Source: Oceanospirillaceae bacterium (GTDB lineage Bacteria > Pseudomonadota > Gammaproteobacteria > Pseudomonadales > Balneatricaceae). Taken from it: a stretch of DNA of 40,661 bases. This document shows, one piece after another, positions 1 to 7,608 of the stretch. The notes under the pieces were generated by a model that did no database searches, was not told where the DNA came from, and was given only the letters and a program-made list of their open reading frames with translations. The stretch is from positions 1-40,661 of the forward strand of contig JABSQZ010000032.1 in NCBI GenBank assembly GCA_013215505.1. Direction: 5' to 3'. Position numbers and translations under genes: made by a program. Each line of letters opens with the position of its first letter. The first letter of the stretch is position 1.

Positions 1-80
1 TTAGATCTCTTTTTACCGCCCCCAATAATTGGTTAATAGATAATTTTAAGGGGTGACAACAATCCTGACACAGAGGGGGT

Positions 81-298
81 GGAAGTTGGAAGTTAGGTAC
101 TAAAACTTGCGGCTTCTTTTTCAATGGCGCCAGTGAGTCCTTCAGCGTAGAGAAGGCAGTACCCAGATCATTGCCACAGTGGCAAGTTGTGTCTTGCTCG
201 AGGGTGATTCTGCGCACTATCGCGGTGATGTAGAGCACTGTATAAAGAATACTGACAGTGTCGAAGCGGTGTGCTTTTTAGTGGTCAGCTACAGTTAG
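81..298. repeat. Direct repeat module, copy 1 (~200 bp)
   Basis: This stretch is repeated 255 bp further on at 336-538. The first ~120 bases match with only a handful of substitutions; after that the copies drift but stay alignable (shared words such as AAAGAATACTGA and CAGCTAC). Each copy starts with GGAAGTT heptamers and contains a perfect small inverted repeat, TGCCAC-A-GTGGCA (172-184 here). I see no convincing reading frame in it. The far-left 80 bp hold nothing I can name. Confidence 0.85.
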
Positions 299-349
299 TT
301 GGAAGGTGGAAGGTGGAAGGTGGAAGGTGGAAGTTGGAAGTTGGAAGTT
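299..349. repeat. GGAAGGT/GGAAGTT heptamer array
   Basis: About seven tandem heptamers (four GGAAGGT-like, then GGAAGTT-like) sit between the two copies of the ~200-bp module. The same heptamer family occurs again as a separate array at 8615-8708, so this is a dispersed simple repeat of the genome. It is purine-rich on the + strand. Confidence 0.9.
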
Positions 350-538
350 AGGTACTAAAACTAGCGGCTTCTTTTTCAATGGCGCCAGTGAGTCCTTCAG
401 CGTAGAGAAGGCAATACCCTGATCATTGCCACAGTGGCAAGTTGTGTCTTGCGCGCGACTCGGCGCACTAGCGCAGTGATGTCGAGCACGAGATAAAGAA
501 TACTGAGAATGTGCCAGCAGCTGCTCAGCTACCGTTAG
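336..538. repeat. Direct repeat module, copy 2 (~200 bp)
   Basis: Second copy of the module at 81-298, with the same leading heptamers and the same TGCCAC-A-GTGGCA dyad at 427-439. Its far end contains the stop codon of the small minus-strand frame 535-693, so insertion or duplication of the module may have changed the C-terminus of that frame. Confidence 0.85.
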
Positions 539-693
539 ACGATATTCAAAAGACAAACAGCGGACGGGCTTTTGAAAACTTTCAGCTCAACTGCGGCCCG
601 CTCCACAGCGTCAGTAGAAATTGTTTTTAACTTATCAGTCAATTTTTTCTCGGTATCGCCAGATCCCTTAATACTTATTCCACTATTACCCAT
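535..693 (-). CDS. Possible small protein, 52 aa, unrecognised
   Basis: A short minus-strand frame starts with ATG at 693 and ends with TAA at 535. It encodes a charged, helix-friendly peptide (starting MGNSGISIKGSGDTEKKL, followed by a run rich in K, T, D, E and A). The last dozen residues are hydrophobic and come from sequence abutting repeat copy 2, so the gene may be truncated or its end replaced. There is no good ribosome binding site before the ATG. It could be a remnant or spurious; residue composition is the only argument for coding. Confidence 0.3.
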   Translation of the reverse strand: MGNSGISIKGSGDTEKKLTDKLKTISTDAVERAAVELKVFKSPSAVCLLNIV

Positions 694-733
694 TCGCTAA
701 TCAATAGATAATAGCGCAGGACTATTCAACCAG

Positions 734-2299
734 TTGTTGACCTGGAATCTGTTGCCCATGCTCAAGGATGTAGCGCGTAATTCGGCAAAGAAAATACTAC
801 AGCGACGTAAAGTAACTGGCTGTTTTGTGGTTATTGTACTGATTATTATCGCCTTTTCCATTAACACTAGCTATCAGTTGTACCTTGTTACCAAAGGTTA
901 TGTCATGCTGCACAACCACCCGATGGCGGTTTCACATGCAACGCAAGCTATTCAGTTACATCTGGCGGGGATGCGGCTGAACCTGCAAGTGTTGTTACTG
1001 GTGGAAAATAGCAGCATTCGCCAGCAAAAAATTTCCGTCATTGAGGCCGCCGAAACCGCGATCTATAAAGAGTATGACAATATTTTCAAACGCTTTTTAG
1101 GAGAGCGGCAAGTCATAGACGACAGCTTCGCCCTCTTTATTAACTGGCGGCCGCTAAGAGACAATATTTTTAACCTATTGGATCAGGGGAAGCTGCAACA
1201 AGCCAAAGTATTTCACGCCGGTACCGGAGTGGAATACCTGGATAAGCTACAAGCAAATTTAGTTGCTTTGGAACATTTAGCTCATTATCGGATTGATCGC
1301 TTTCAGGCGCGATCCGAGCAAATATCAGATCGAGTGATATTGATCACAATTTTGCTATCCATATTTTCTATCCTGGCGGTCAGCGCATTAATTTTTAATG
1401 TCTGGCGCTCTATCTCAATGACTGAGCATCACCGGGTGCGCCGGCAGCGATTGATTGATCAGCAAATATGTATTGCCACCTTAAGCCCCGAGGGGCATGT
1501 CGAAGATGTCAGTAGTGCTCTGTGCAAACTATTTGGCTGTTGGAGCGATGAATTAATCAGTGGCAAACGGCGGTTTTTTTTAGGTCCGGGTAATAAAGCT
1601 AAACTGCTGGAAAAAAATATCTTGGCAACAATTAGTCAAGGTGGTCAGTGGAGCGGAGAAATATCTTTCAGCAACAGTCGGGGCCAGACAGTCTGGATAG
1701 AGTCTTCTATACGACCAAGTTTTGATGATGAGTCGAACATTATTGGCTACACCAATATTCTTCACGATATTACCAATAAAAAATTGGCCAACATCGACAA
1801 GTTAACCGGTTTGCTGAACCGCCGTAGTTTTGATGAAGTGTTGACCAGACAGATTAGCCTGGCGGTGCGTAATCAACATGCGATGGCTCTGACCATACTG
1901 GATATAGATTACTTTAAATATTTTAATGATAGTTATGGTCATCCGGAGGGAGATATCGCCCTGAGAAAAATCAGCGATTTATTGACTGAGTGTATGCAGC
2001 GCCCCAGTGATTTTGTCTATCGTCTCGGTGGCGAGGAGTTTGCTATCCTGACTTCAGCTCAGGACTTAGCTAAAACCCAGCTTTTTCTGGATTCAATCCG
2101 CCAGAAAGTAATGCAGTTGCAGATACCGCACTGCAAAAGTACGGTCAGTGATTGGGTGACGGTCTCTTTTGGCGCCGCAGTATTGCAAGGGGAGGGAGGC
2201 TCCTGGCAACAGTTGTATAAAGCTGCCGATAAAGCCCTCTACCAAGCCAAGCAACAGCGTAATCTAGTGGTAGTGAACAGCTTTAATCCTGAACACTAA
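734..2299 (+). CDS. Membrane diguanylate cyclase (4HB sensor-PAS-GGDEF)
   Basis: Predicted to make cyclic-di-GMP from two GTP at the inner membrane. The 521-residue protein has a membrane span at about 29-50, a periplasmic helical region to about 198 that reads like the four-helix-bundle sensor of chemoreceptors (HPMAVSHATQAIQLH start), a second span at about 200-225, a PAS domain at about 240-350 and a GGDEF domain at about 355-515. The active-site signature is GGEEF at 432-436. An intact RxxD inhibitory site (RPSD, 423-426) sits at the usual distance upstream, so catalysis and product feedback both look conserved. I took TTG at 734 as start, with AGGA about 12 nt upstream; ATG at 758 is the alternative. 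The stop overlaps by 4 nt the stop of the convergent Lrp gene. The ligand sensed is unknown. Confidence 0.9.
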   Translation: MLTWNLLPMLKDVARNSAKKILQRRKVTGCFVVIVLIIIAFSINTSYQLYLVTKGYVMLHNHPMAVSHATQAIQLHLAGMRLNLQVLLLVENSSIRQQKISVIEAAETAIYKEYDNIFKRFLGERQVIDDSFALFINWRPLRDNIFNLLDQGKLQQAKVFHAGTGVEYLDKLQANLVALEHLAHYRIDRFQARSEQISDRVILITILLSIFSILAVSALIFNVWRSISMTEHHRVRRQRLIDQQICIATLSPEGHVEDVSSALCKLFGCWSDELISGKRRFFLGPGNKAKLLEKNILATISQGGQWSGEISFSNSRGQTVWIESSIRPSFDDESNIIGYTNILHDITNKKLANIDKLTGLLNRRSFDEVLTRQISLAVRNQHAMALTILDIDYFKYFNDSYGHPEGDIALRKISDLLTECMQRPSDFVYRLGGEEFAILTSAQDLAKTQLFLDSIRQKVMQLQIPHCKSTVSDWVTVSFGAAVLQGEGGSWQQLYKAADKALYQAKQQRNLVVVNSFNPEH

Positions 2300-2748
2300 A
2301 TAGGCATAAACTGCTGCTGCTTAACATGTCCAAAGGCAAAACTTGATTCGATAGAGCTGATGCCCGGTAAATTTGAAAACTTGTCGCGAATAAAAGCCTC
2401 GTAGCTTTTTAGGTCGTTACTGACTACTTTCAACAGATAGTCGCGGCTGCCGGTCATTAAATAGCACTCAAGTACTTCATCCAGCTCCGAGACGGCCTGT
2501 TCAAAGTTTTTCATAATCTCTTTATCCGGTTTCTCCAGCCGCACACTGAGAAATACGTTCATGCCCAGGCCGCAGAGCACTTGGTCAACGACAGCGGTAT
2601 AGCCAATTAATATTCCGCTGCTCTCTAATTTTCTGACTCTGCGCAGGCAGGGTGAGGCCGATAAATTAACTTTTTCCGCTAATTCTTCATTGGAGATTCT
2701 GGCGTTTAATTGTAACTCTCTAATGATTTTCTTATCTATATTGTCCAT
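2296..2748 (-). CDS. Lrp/AsnC-family transcriptional regulator
   Basis: A 150-residue regulator with an N-terminal helix-turn-helix (about 1-60; typical pattern of ARISNEELAEKVNLSASPCL and RVRKLESSGIL) followed by the ligand-binding RAM/AsnC domain (about 65-145, with GSRDYLLKVV). I chose ATG at 2748 because the family begins with M-D-x-D-K-K; the upstream extension to 2820 has no family character. It is divergent from the PLP enzyme at 2878, the arrangement known for mdeR/mdeA in Pseudomonas putida, where an Lrp-type protein activates methionine gamma-lyase. I infer that it controls that neighbour, and itself, through the dyad at 2761-2777. The effector is likely a sulfur or branched-chain amino acid. 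Confidence 0.9.
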   Translation of the reverse strand: MDNIDKKIIRELQLNARISNEELAEKVNLSASPCLRRVRKLESSGILIGYTAVVDQVLCGLGMNVFLSVRLEKPDKEIMKNFEQAVSELDEVLECYLMTGSRDYLLKVVSNDLKSYEAFIRDKFSNLPGISSIESSFAFGHVKQQQFMPI

Positions 2749-2760
2749 ATGTATCCATAT

Positions 2761-2777
2761 TTGGCAGATCCTGCCAA
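2761..2777. promoter_or_regulatory. 17-bp dyad operator between lrp-type gene and PLP enzyme
   Basis: TTGGCAG-ATC-CTGCCAA is a perfect 7-bp inverted repeat with a 3-nt centre. It lies 13 bp upstream of the regulator's start and 100 bp upstream of the divergent PLP enzyme. The size and symmetry fit an Lrp/AsnC dimer site. The binding protein is inferred from position. Confidence 0.65.
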
Positions 2778-2877
2778 TATGATAAGTTCCTCTAACTGAA
2801 AACACCAGCATATTGCGCAAATCTTCTGCTAACCTTTATCACACTGAACGACAATAAATAAATACGAGTGAAATATT

Positions 2878-4158
2878 ATGAGCAACAGTAAAAAAACCCA
2901 CATCGGTGATCATGCCCTGGCCCCAGAATCTATGATGTTGCACCACGGCTATGATCCAAAGTTATCTGAAGGTGCGGTTAAGTGCCCGCAGTTTCAAACT
3001 TCTACTTTTGTTTTCGATAGCTCGCAACACGGTAAAGACTTTTTCAACTATGCCTCTGGACGTGTTGATGTGCCCGAAGGTGTTGAGCCCGGTTTAATTT
3101 ACACTCGTTTTAACAACCCTGTTTTAGAAATTCTTGAAGGACGCATGGCACTTTGGGATGGCGCTGAAGATTGCCTGGTAACTGGCAGTGGCATGGCGGC
3201 GATTTCAACTACTATTCTGGCACTTTCCAAGCCAGGTGATGTGGTGATCTATGCGGAGCCGATCTATGGCGGCACAGATACATTACTTAACGGGGTGTTG
3301 TGTCAGTACAACCTCAAGGCGGTTGGCTTTAACAGCAGCGCCGGCCATCAAGGTCTGGCCGAAGCTATCGCCACCGCGGAGAAAATGGGCCCTATCTCGG
3401 TAGTGTTGATGGAAACTCCGGATAACCCTACCAACCAAATGATTGATATTCGCGCCTGTAAAGATCTACTGGAAAAAGTGCAGAACCCTGATGGTGTAAA
3501 ACCGGTGCTAGTCGTTGATAACACCATGTATGGCCCCATCTTCCAGCAGCCATTAGAGCACGGTGCAGATTTATGCATCTACTCATTAACTAAATACGTG
3601 GGTGGTCACTCGGATCTTCTCGGCGGCAGCTGCTCCGGCAACAAAGATCTGATCACTAAGATACGCGGTTTTAGAAATATCATCGGCACCAATATGGATT
3701 CGCATACTGCATGGTTAGTTATGCGCTCATTGGAAACCTTAAAAATTCGCATGACTGCCAGTTCAGAAGGCGCGGCGAAAGTTGTCGACTTCCTGGTTGA
3801 TCACCCGTTAGTTGAAAAAATCTACTACCCTGGGCTATTAGAAGAAGGTGATCCGCAATACGCTACTTATAAGAAGCAGTGCACGGGTTGTGCATCTACT
3901 TTCTCATTCACTATTAGCGGTGGTGAGAGTGAAGCCTTTAAAGTATTAGACTCGATGCAGATGGCGATGTTGGCGGTTAGTTTGGGTGGTACTGAAACAC
4001 TGGTGCAGCACCCAGCTTCAATGACCCACTCATCAGTACCAGAAGAGAGAAGAGCTGAGATCGGTATCACCGATAACTTGATTCGTATTTCGGTAGGTAT
4101 CGAAAATCCTGCAGATATCATCGCAGATTTGGCACAGGCGCTAGCGACTATTAAATAA
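2878..4158 (+). CDS. Cys/Met-metabolism PLP enzyme (methionine gamma-lyase/cystathionine gamma-synthase family)
   Basis: A 426-residue fold-type I PLP enzyme of the transsulfuration family. The PLP lysine is Lys239 in SLTKYVGGHSD; the family landmarks YTRFNNP, SGMAAI, METPDNPTN, VDNTM and QHPASMTHSS are all present. The C-terminal SLGGTETLVQHPASMTHSS block is typical of gamma-lyases and synthases. The cysteine that marks classical methionine gamma-lyases (Cys116 of the P. putida enzyme, in YGCT) is glycine here (YGG, Gly132), so strict methionine gamma-lyase activity is not assured; cystathionine or O-acyl-homoserine substrates remain possible. A short insert (about residues 60-75, rich in V, E, P and G) precedes YTRFNNP. 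It is divergent from an Lrp-type regulator and followed by a strong terminator, so it is probably transcribed alone. Confidence 0.85.
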   Translation: MSNSKKTHIGDHALAPESMMLHHGYDPKLSEGAVKCPQFQTSTFVFDSSQHGKDFFNYASGRVDVPEGVEPGLIYTRFNNPVLEILEGRMALWDGAEDCLVTGSGMAAISTTILALSKPGDVVIYAEPIYGGTDTLLNGVLCQYNLKAVGFNSSAGHQGLAEAIATAEKMGPISVVLMETPDNPTNQMIDIRACKDLLEKVQNPDGVKPVLVVDNTMYGPIFQQPLEHGADLCIYSLTKYVGGHSDLLGGSCSGNKDLITKIRGFRNIIGTNMDSHTAWLVMRSLETLKIRMTASSEGAAKVVDFLVDHPLVEKIYYPGLLEEGDPQYATYKKQCTGCASTFSFTISGGESEAFKVLDSMQMAMLAVSLGGTETLVQHPASMTHSSVPEERRAEIGITDNLIRISVGIENPADIIADLAQALATIK

Positions 4159-4179
4159 TAGTTGTTGCTCAATATCCGA

Positions 4180-4221
4180 AAAATGGTTTTAAGTGTCACA
4201 GCTTAAAGCCATTTTTTTTTT
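4180..4221 (+). terminator. Rho-independent terminator of the PLP enzyme gene
   Basis: A 14-bp stem (AAAATGGTTTTAAG pairing with CTTAAAGCCATTTT, one G-T pair) with an 8-nt loop runs into a T tract ending near 4221. It starts 21 bp after the stop codon. Confidence 0.9.
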
Positions 4222-4328
4222 CCTGACGGCAGTGGGCTAAAATAAAAATAAAAATAACTATGGATTTAATATCAAAGCTGCCGATATTTACTTAGAATAA
4301 CCATGGATTTGCCGGTTATAACTTAGAT

Positions 4329-4356
4329 TTGCGACAGATTTTAGAATTTATAGAAT
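4329..4356 (+). promoter_or_regulatory. Possible sigma-70 promoter for the membrane protein gene
   Basis: TTGCGA and TAGAAT are separated by 16 bp in an AT-rich stretch. The 4222-4496 interval otherwise shows only A/T-rich runs and two related words (AACTATGGATTT near 4256, AACCATGGATTT near 4299). Confidence 0.35.
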
Positions 4357-4496
4357 TTTCGATAGCGCTATACAACTTAATAATAAGATTTAGCGGTTTA
4401 GCTTAAAGATGTACCTATAGAACAACTTCAGTAGTAGTGCACTTGCACAGCCTGCCACTACTGTTGCTGTATTGTAGTACTAGAGGGGCCAATTTA

Positions 4497-5048
4497 ATGG
4501 ATCACCAATTACCACAAGTTGAGTTAATTTCTTCAACTCATCAAGGCACTGTGTCATCGTTTCCGTTTTCTGAGACGCTAGATACTGGTATTTTTGTCAA
4601 TGCCACTATGACTATCGCCGGTATAGAAGTGAATACTATAGATGTGGCACTGTTAGTACTCTGCCCTGTATTCGCCGCTTTAGGCGTTATGGTTGCATCA
4701 TTGGTCAATGGCAGAGGCGAAGTTGCAGTACAAAATATTTTTAAGCGGTTCTTCTCCGGTATCTTCTCCAACCTTGCCAATTTATTCATCGGCATTGTGG
4801 TAGGTATTGTTATCTCGCTATTTTTTGTCGGCGCAATCAACAATGACATTAGCTCTCTGGCACGAGTGCTGGTACTTACAGTGTTCCTCGGCTATAAAGC
4901 GCCATTGATTTGGAGCTTGACAAAAACAGCTGAAAAATCGACAGCCTCGCTAAAACCTAAAGTGTCAGTCCCGTCGACGGTTAACCAGGACGCACTGAAG
5001 CAGGAAAGACTGAAACGAGCCCGGCTTAAAATCGCGGCAAAAAGTTAA
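4497..5048 (+). CDS. Unrecognised membrane protein, three predicted spans
   Basis: I do not recognise a family. The 183-residue protein starts at ATG 4497, which has a clear GAGGGG 8 nt upstream; the frame extends 20 codons further up but without a ribosome binding site. After a polar N-terminus of about 40 residues come three hydrophobic segments: around VALLVLCPVFAALGVMVASL, LFIGIVVGIVISLFFVGAI and ARVLVLTVFLGYKAPLIW. The C-terminal ~45 residues are hydrophilic and end in a strongly basic stretch (KQERLKRARLK), likely cytoplasmic. The size and layout recall holin-like or small integral membrane proteins, but that is only a resemblance of shape. It is flanked by a terminator on each side, so it is a single-gene transcription unit. 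Confidence 0.75.
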   Translation: MDHQLPQVELISSTHQGTVSSFPFSETLDTGIFVNATMTIAGIEVNTIDVALLVLCPVFAALGVMVASLVNGRGEVAVQNIFKRFFSGIFSNLANLFIGIVVGIVISLFFVGAINNDISSLARVLVLTVFLGYKAPLIWSLTKTAEKSTASLKPKVSVPSTVNQDALKQERLKRARLKIAAKS

Positions 5049-5074
5049 GTTCAATTATCTGATCGATATGTACA

Positions 5075-5097
5075 AGGCCCCGCACTGGGGTTTTTTG
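5075..5097 (+). terminator. Rho-independent terminator
   Basis: CCCC-GCACT-GGGG, extended outward by G-T and A-T pairs (AAGGCCCC with GGGGTTTT), is followed by six T. It ends the membrane protein gene at 4497-5048. Confidence 0.85.
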
Positions 5098-5272
5098 TTG
5101 TCTGGAATCGGTGACAGTCGATCTCGACAAAATCTTAGCGCGGTATAATTGATCGCTGTGATAGCTGTCGACAAAGATTTATTTCCACGCTAATTCATGC
5201 TATTTTTGCTCTGCATAAAAACAAATCAACGGGTTGAATAATTTTCTGAGATACAGTGTTTAATTATTGATT

Positions 5273-5788
5273 ATGATGAAACTTTTTAGAGTTCAAGCGA
5301 CTATGCTAATTTTTATTAGTCTCTTGGGCGGGGTGGTTATCTACGAGCTGTTTGGCAATCTTTCCGGATTGGATGCGATCGCTATTGCCGGTATGATCGC
5401 AGGTTTTTCTATTGGGCTGTTCAGTGGCAAAAATCTGGGCATGTTTGCTCTTTTTCCCAGTTTTCTAGCCGCTACCAGCGTCAGCTTTTTGTTGGTGATC
5501 TTAGCGTTATTTTCGATGAATATCGGTGACCCTGTGCTGATTGTTTTAGGTCAGTTTGCCGTCGGCTTTAGTCTGCTATCGGGTACTGTTATCGGTTGCC
5601 AGTGGGGGCATCATTTATTTATCCGCGAAGAAGACTTAGATCAGTTGCGGGAGGCGTTTGGTGAGTCTAAACAAACGGGCTCTGTTGTTGAGAAAGTTAG
5701 AATCGTCAAAGCGTTTCTCGCCGGTTTTTATGCCCGTTACATTGTGAACCCCTCATGGCGCAAGCGAAATAATAATGGCGAAGATTAA
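5273..5788 (+). CDS. Unrecognised membrane protein, about four spans
   Basis: A 171-residue protein I cannot assign. It begins MMKLFRVQATMLIF and shows hydrophobic stretches at roughly residues 10-28, 35-55, 60-80 and 88-112. A charged C-terminal tail of about 55 residues (EEDLDQLREAF, then basic residues near the end, SWRKR) is presumably cytoplasmic. Two adjacent ATG codons (5273, 5276) follow an in-frame TTG at 5267; none has a strong ribosome binding site. No terminator or operon partner is evident: the next gene starts 175 bp away. It may be a small transporter subunit or stress membrane protein, but nothing in the sequence decides this. Confidence 0.65.
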   Translation: MMKLFRVQATMLIFISLLGGVVIYELFGNLSGLDAIAIAGMIAGFSIGLFSGKNLGMFALFPSFLAATSVSFLLVILALFSMNIGDPVLIVLGQFAVGFSLLSGTVIGCQWGHHLFIREEDLDQLREAFGESKQTGSVVEKVRIVKAFLAGFYARYIVNPSWRKRNNNGED

Positions 5789-5962
5789 AGAATATTAGTC
5801 ACAATGGACAACAATGCCCTCCGCTTAACCGATAAAATTCTAATCTGAACAATCACAGCAATTATCCGCGGCAATTGGCTGTTGAAAGCTGTTCTAAGCA
5901 CAGCGCTTAAAATCTGCAAATAATTAATATACACAGTGTCAGCTGTTTAAATTGAGGTATAA

Positions 5963-7000
5963 ATGCAATACAAAACATTATCCAACACAGACCTTAAGGT
6001 CAGCCGTATCTGCCTGGGCACAATGACTTTTGGCAGGCAAAACACTGAGCAACAAGCTTTTCAGCAGTTAGATTTTGCACTGGCGCAAGGGGTGAACTTT
6101 ATTGATACAGCAGAGTTGTATCCAGTGCCCACCGCCGCCGCTACCCGCTGTTTAACTGAGCAGTACATCGGCAACTGGATTCGTGCCAGGGGCAACCGCG
6201 AGCAGTTGATCATAGGTACCAAAGTCTGTGGACCCGCGGCAATGGTTGAATATCTGCGTGCAAATATCGCCCATGACGAACTGAATATTCGCGCCGCAGT
6301 TGAAGGCAGTTTAAAGCGTTTAAATACTGATTATATCGATCTGTATCAGCTGCATTGGCCGGATAGACAGAGTAACTTTTTTGGCCAGTTGGGTTATGAG
6401 CACGATAGCAGCAACGACGGCACGCCACTGCTGGAGACCTTGCGAGTACTCAAGCAACTGGTGGATGAGGGCAAAGTTCGCTATGTGGGTGTCTCCAATG
6501 AATCCCCCTGGGGGGTGATGAGTTTTCTGCAGTTGGCAAAAGAGTTTGACCTGCCAAGAATTGCCTGCGTGCAAAATGCCTACTCACTGCTGAACAGGAC
6601 CACGGAAATCGGCTTAGCTGAAGTGTTGTATCGGGAAAATATCGATTTACTGCCATATTCCCCGCTGGGCTTTGGCGTCTTGACCGGCAAGTATTTAAAT
6701 GGCGCTCTGCCGGAAAACTCTCGTCTACAGCTATTCCCACATTACTCACGCTATCAGACCGTCAATGGTGTTATCGCCACCGCTAAGTATGTTGAATTGG
6801 CCAATAGCCTGAATATGGACCCTGCGCAGTTAGCGATTGCCTTTGTTGCCAGTCGTCCATTTGTCGGTTCTACCATCATCGGAGCCACAGACATTGCTCA
6901 ACTGGGTAACGCTATAGCCGCTATAGACCTAGTGTTAGATGCGGATGTGTTGGCGCAAATTGAGGCGATTCACAGTTCATGCCACAATCCTTGCCCGTAA
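5963..7000 (+). CDS. tas: NADP(H)-dependent aldo/keto reductase, Tas type
   Basis: A 345-residue cytoplasmic oxidoreductase that reduces aldehydes or ketones with NADPH. It aligns by eye with E. coli Tas from end to end: MQYKTLSNTDLKVSRICLGT, TEQYIGNW, SLKRLNTDYIDLYQLHWP, GVSNESPWGVM, QNAYSLLNR and LGFGVLTGKYLNGA are all recognisable, and the length is normal (about 346). The catalytic tetrad of the superfamily is visible as Asp48, Tyr53, Lys87 and His131. The start ATG follows TTGAGG at the right distance. The physiological substrate of Tas proteins is not established; E. coli tas complements tyrosine auxotrophy of a prephenate dehydrogenase mutant. It stands alone upstream of an unrelated membrane protein. 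Confidence 0.92.
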   Translation: MQYKTLSNTDLKVSRICLGTMTFGRQNTEQQAFQQLDFALAQGVNFIDTAELYPVPTAAATRCLTEQYIGNWIRARGNREQLIIGTKVCGPAAMVEYLRANIAHDELNIRAAVEGSLKRLNTDYIDLYQLHWPDRQSNFFGQLGYEHDSSNDGTPLLETLRVLKQLVDEGKVRYVGVSNESPWGVMSFLQLAKEFDLPRIACVQNAYSLLNRTTEIGLAEVLYRENIDLLPYSPLGFGVLTGKYLNGALPENSRLQLFPHYSRYQTVNGVIATAKYVELANSLNMDPAQLAIAFVASRPFVGSTIIGATDIAQLGNAIAAIDLVLDADVLAQIEAIHSSCHNPCP

Positions 7001-7027
7001 ATTCCATGACTGCTCAGGGAATATTAA

Positions 7028-7105
7028 ATGCTACATAGAGTTAACTGGCAGCCGATGTCACAATCTCTGTCGATTAATTTCAGGCACTGTAACAGGGAGA
7101 GATAA
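7028..7105 (+). CDS. Possible 25-codon upstream ORF abutting the YdcZ-type gene
   Basis: ATG at 7028 has a good ribosome binding site (AGGGA, 7 nt before) and opens a 25-codon frame whose TAA (7103-7105) directly touches the ATG of the next gene at 7106. The ribosome binding site of that gene (GGGAGAG) lies inside the last codons. Such an arrangement allows translational coupling. The peptide (MLHRVNWQPMSQSL start, basic end) is not recognised and could simply be fortuitous. Confidence 0.35.
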   Translation: MLHRVNWQPMSQSLSINFRHCNRER

Positions 7106-7543
7106 ATGAATTGGTTATTGATCTTCATGGCCATTATTGCCGGTTCTATGCTGCCGATGCAAGGGGCGCTAAACGCCCGCTTAGGGGCGGCAATGATACA
7201 TCCGATGCAGGCGACACTGGTCTCATATATTGGCGGAACTATCGCCTGTGTATTGGTGCTGTTGTTGGCCCAGGCGAGTATCCCAGATTATAAACGATTG
7301 GCGAGTATTGACTGGTATTTGTATTTTGGTGGCTTTTTGGGTGCGGTGTTTGTCAGTGCCATGTTGTATTTAATGCCGCGTATTGGCATTGCTAATATGC
7401 TGGCGGCGGCGATCTTAGGGCAGCTGGTAATGTCACTGATTTTCGATCATTTCGGCTTGGCCGGTATTACTGTCGAGATCAATAGTAATCGCATCATCGG
7501 GGTGCTACTGCTGTTAGCAGGGGTGTTCTTCCTGCAGCGCTAA
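7106..7543 (+). CDS. DMT-superfamily membrane protein, YdcZ/DUF606 type
   Basis: A 145-residue integral membrane protein with five hydrophobic segments covering nearly its whole length. The N-terminal pattern GSMLPMQGALNARLG and the later YLMPRIGIANMLAAAILGQL are characteristic of the DUF606/YdcZ family, half-size relatives of the drug/metabolite transporters that may work as dimers or pairs. Its substrate is unknown. It has a strong ribosome binding site (GGGAGAG) that lies inside a tiny upstream frame. The convergent MerR gene starts its stop codon 66 bp downstream; the gap has a GAGCG/CGCTC hairpin (7549-7562) that may be a weak terminator. Confidence 0.85.
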   Translation: MNWLLIFMAIIAGSMLPMQGALNARLGAAMIHPMQATLVSYIGGTIACVLVLLLAQASIPDYKRLASIDWYLYFGGFLGAVFVSAMLYLMPRIGIANMLAAAILGQLVMSLIFDHFGLAGITVEINSNRIIGVLLLLAGVFFLQR

Positions 7544-7608
7544 ACTAGAGCGCTATCGCTCCTTGTATAGGTCATTATTACCCAGAGGTCTGAATGAAAT
7601 CGCAGCAG

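Noticed and set aside
278-556. 92-codon minus-strand frame
   Set aside because: It is a read-through of the repeat module and heptamer array (repeating N-F-Q-L-P-T-S-type residues); spurious.
4497-5048. Phage holin or prophage remnant
   Set aside because: Only the membrane topology is reminiscent; no other phage genes, integrase or attachment repeats nearby.
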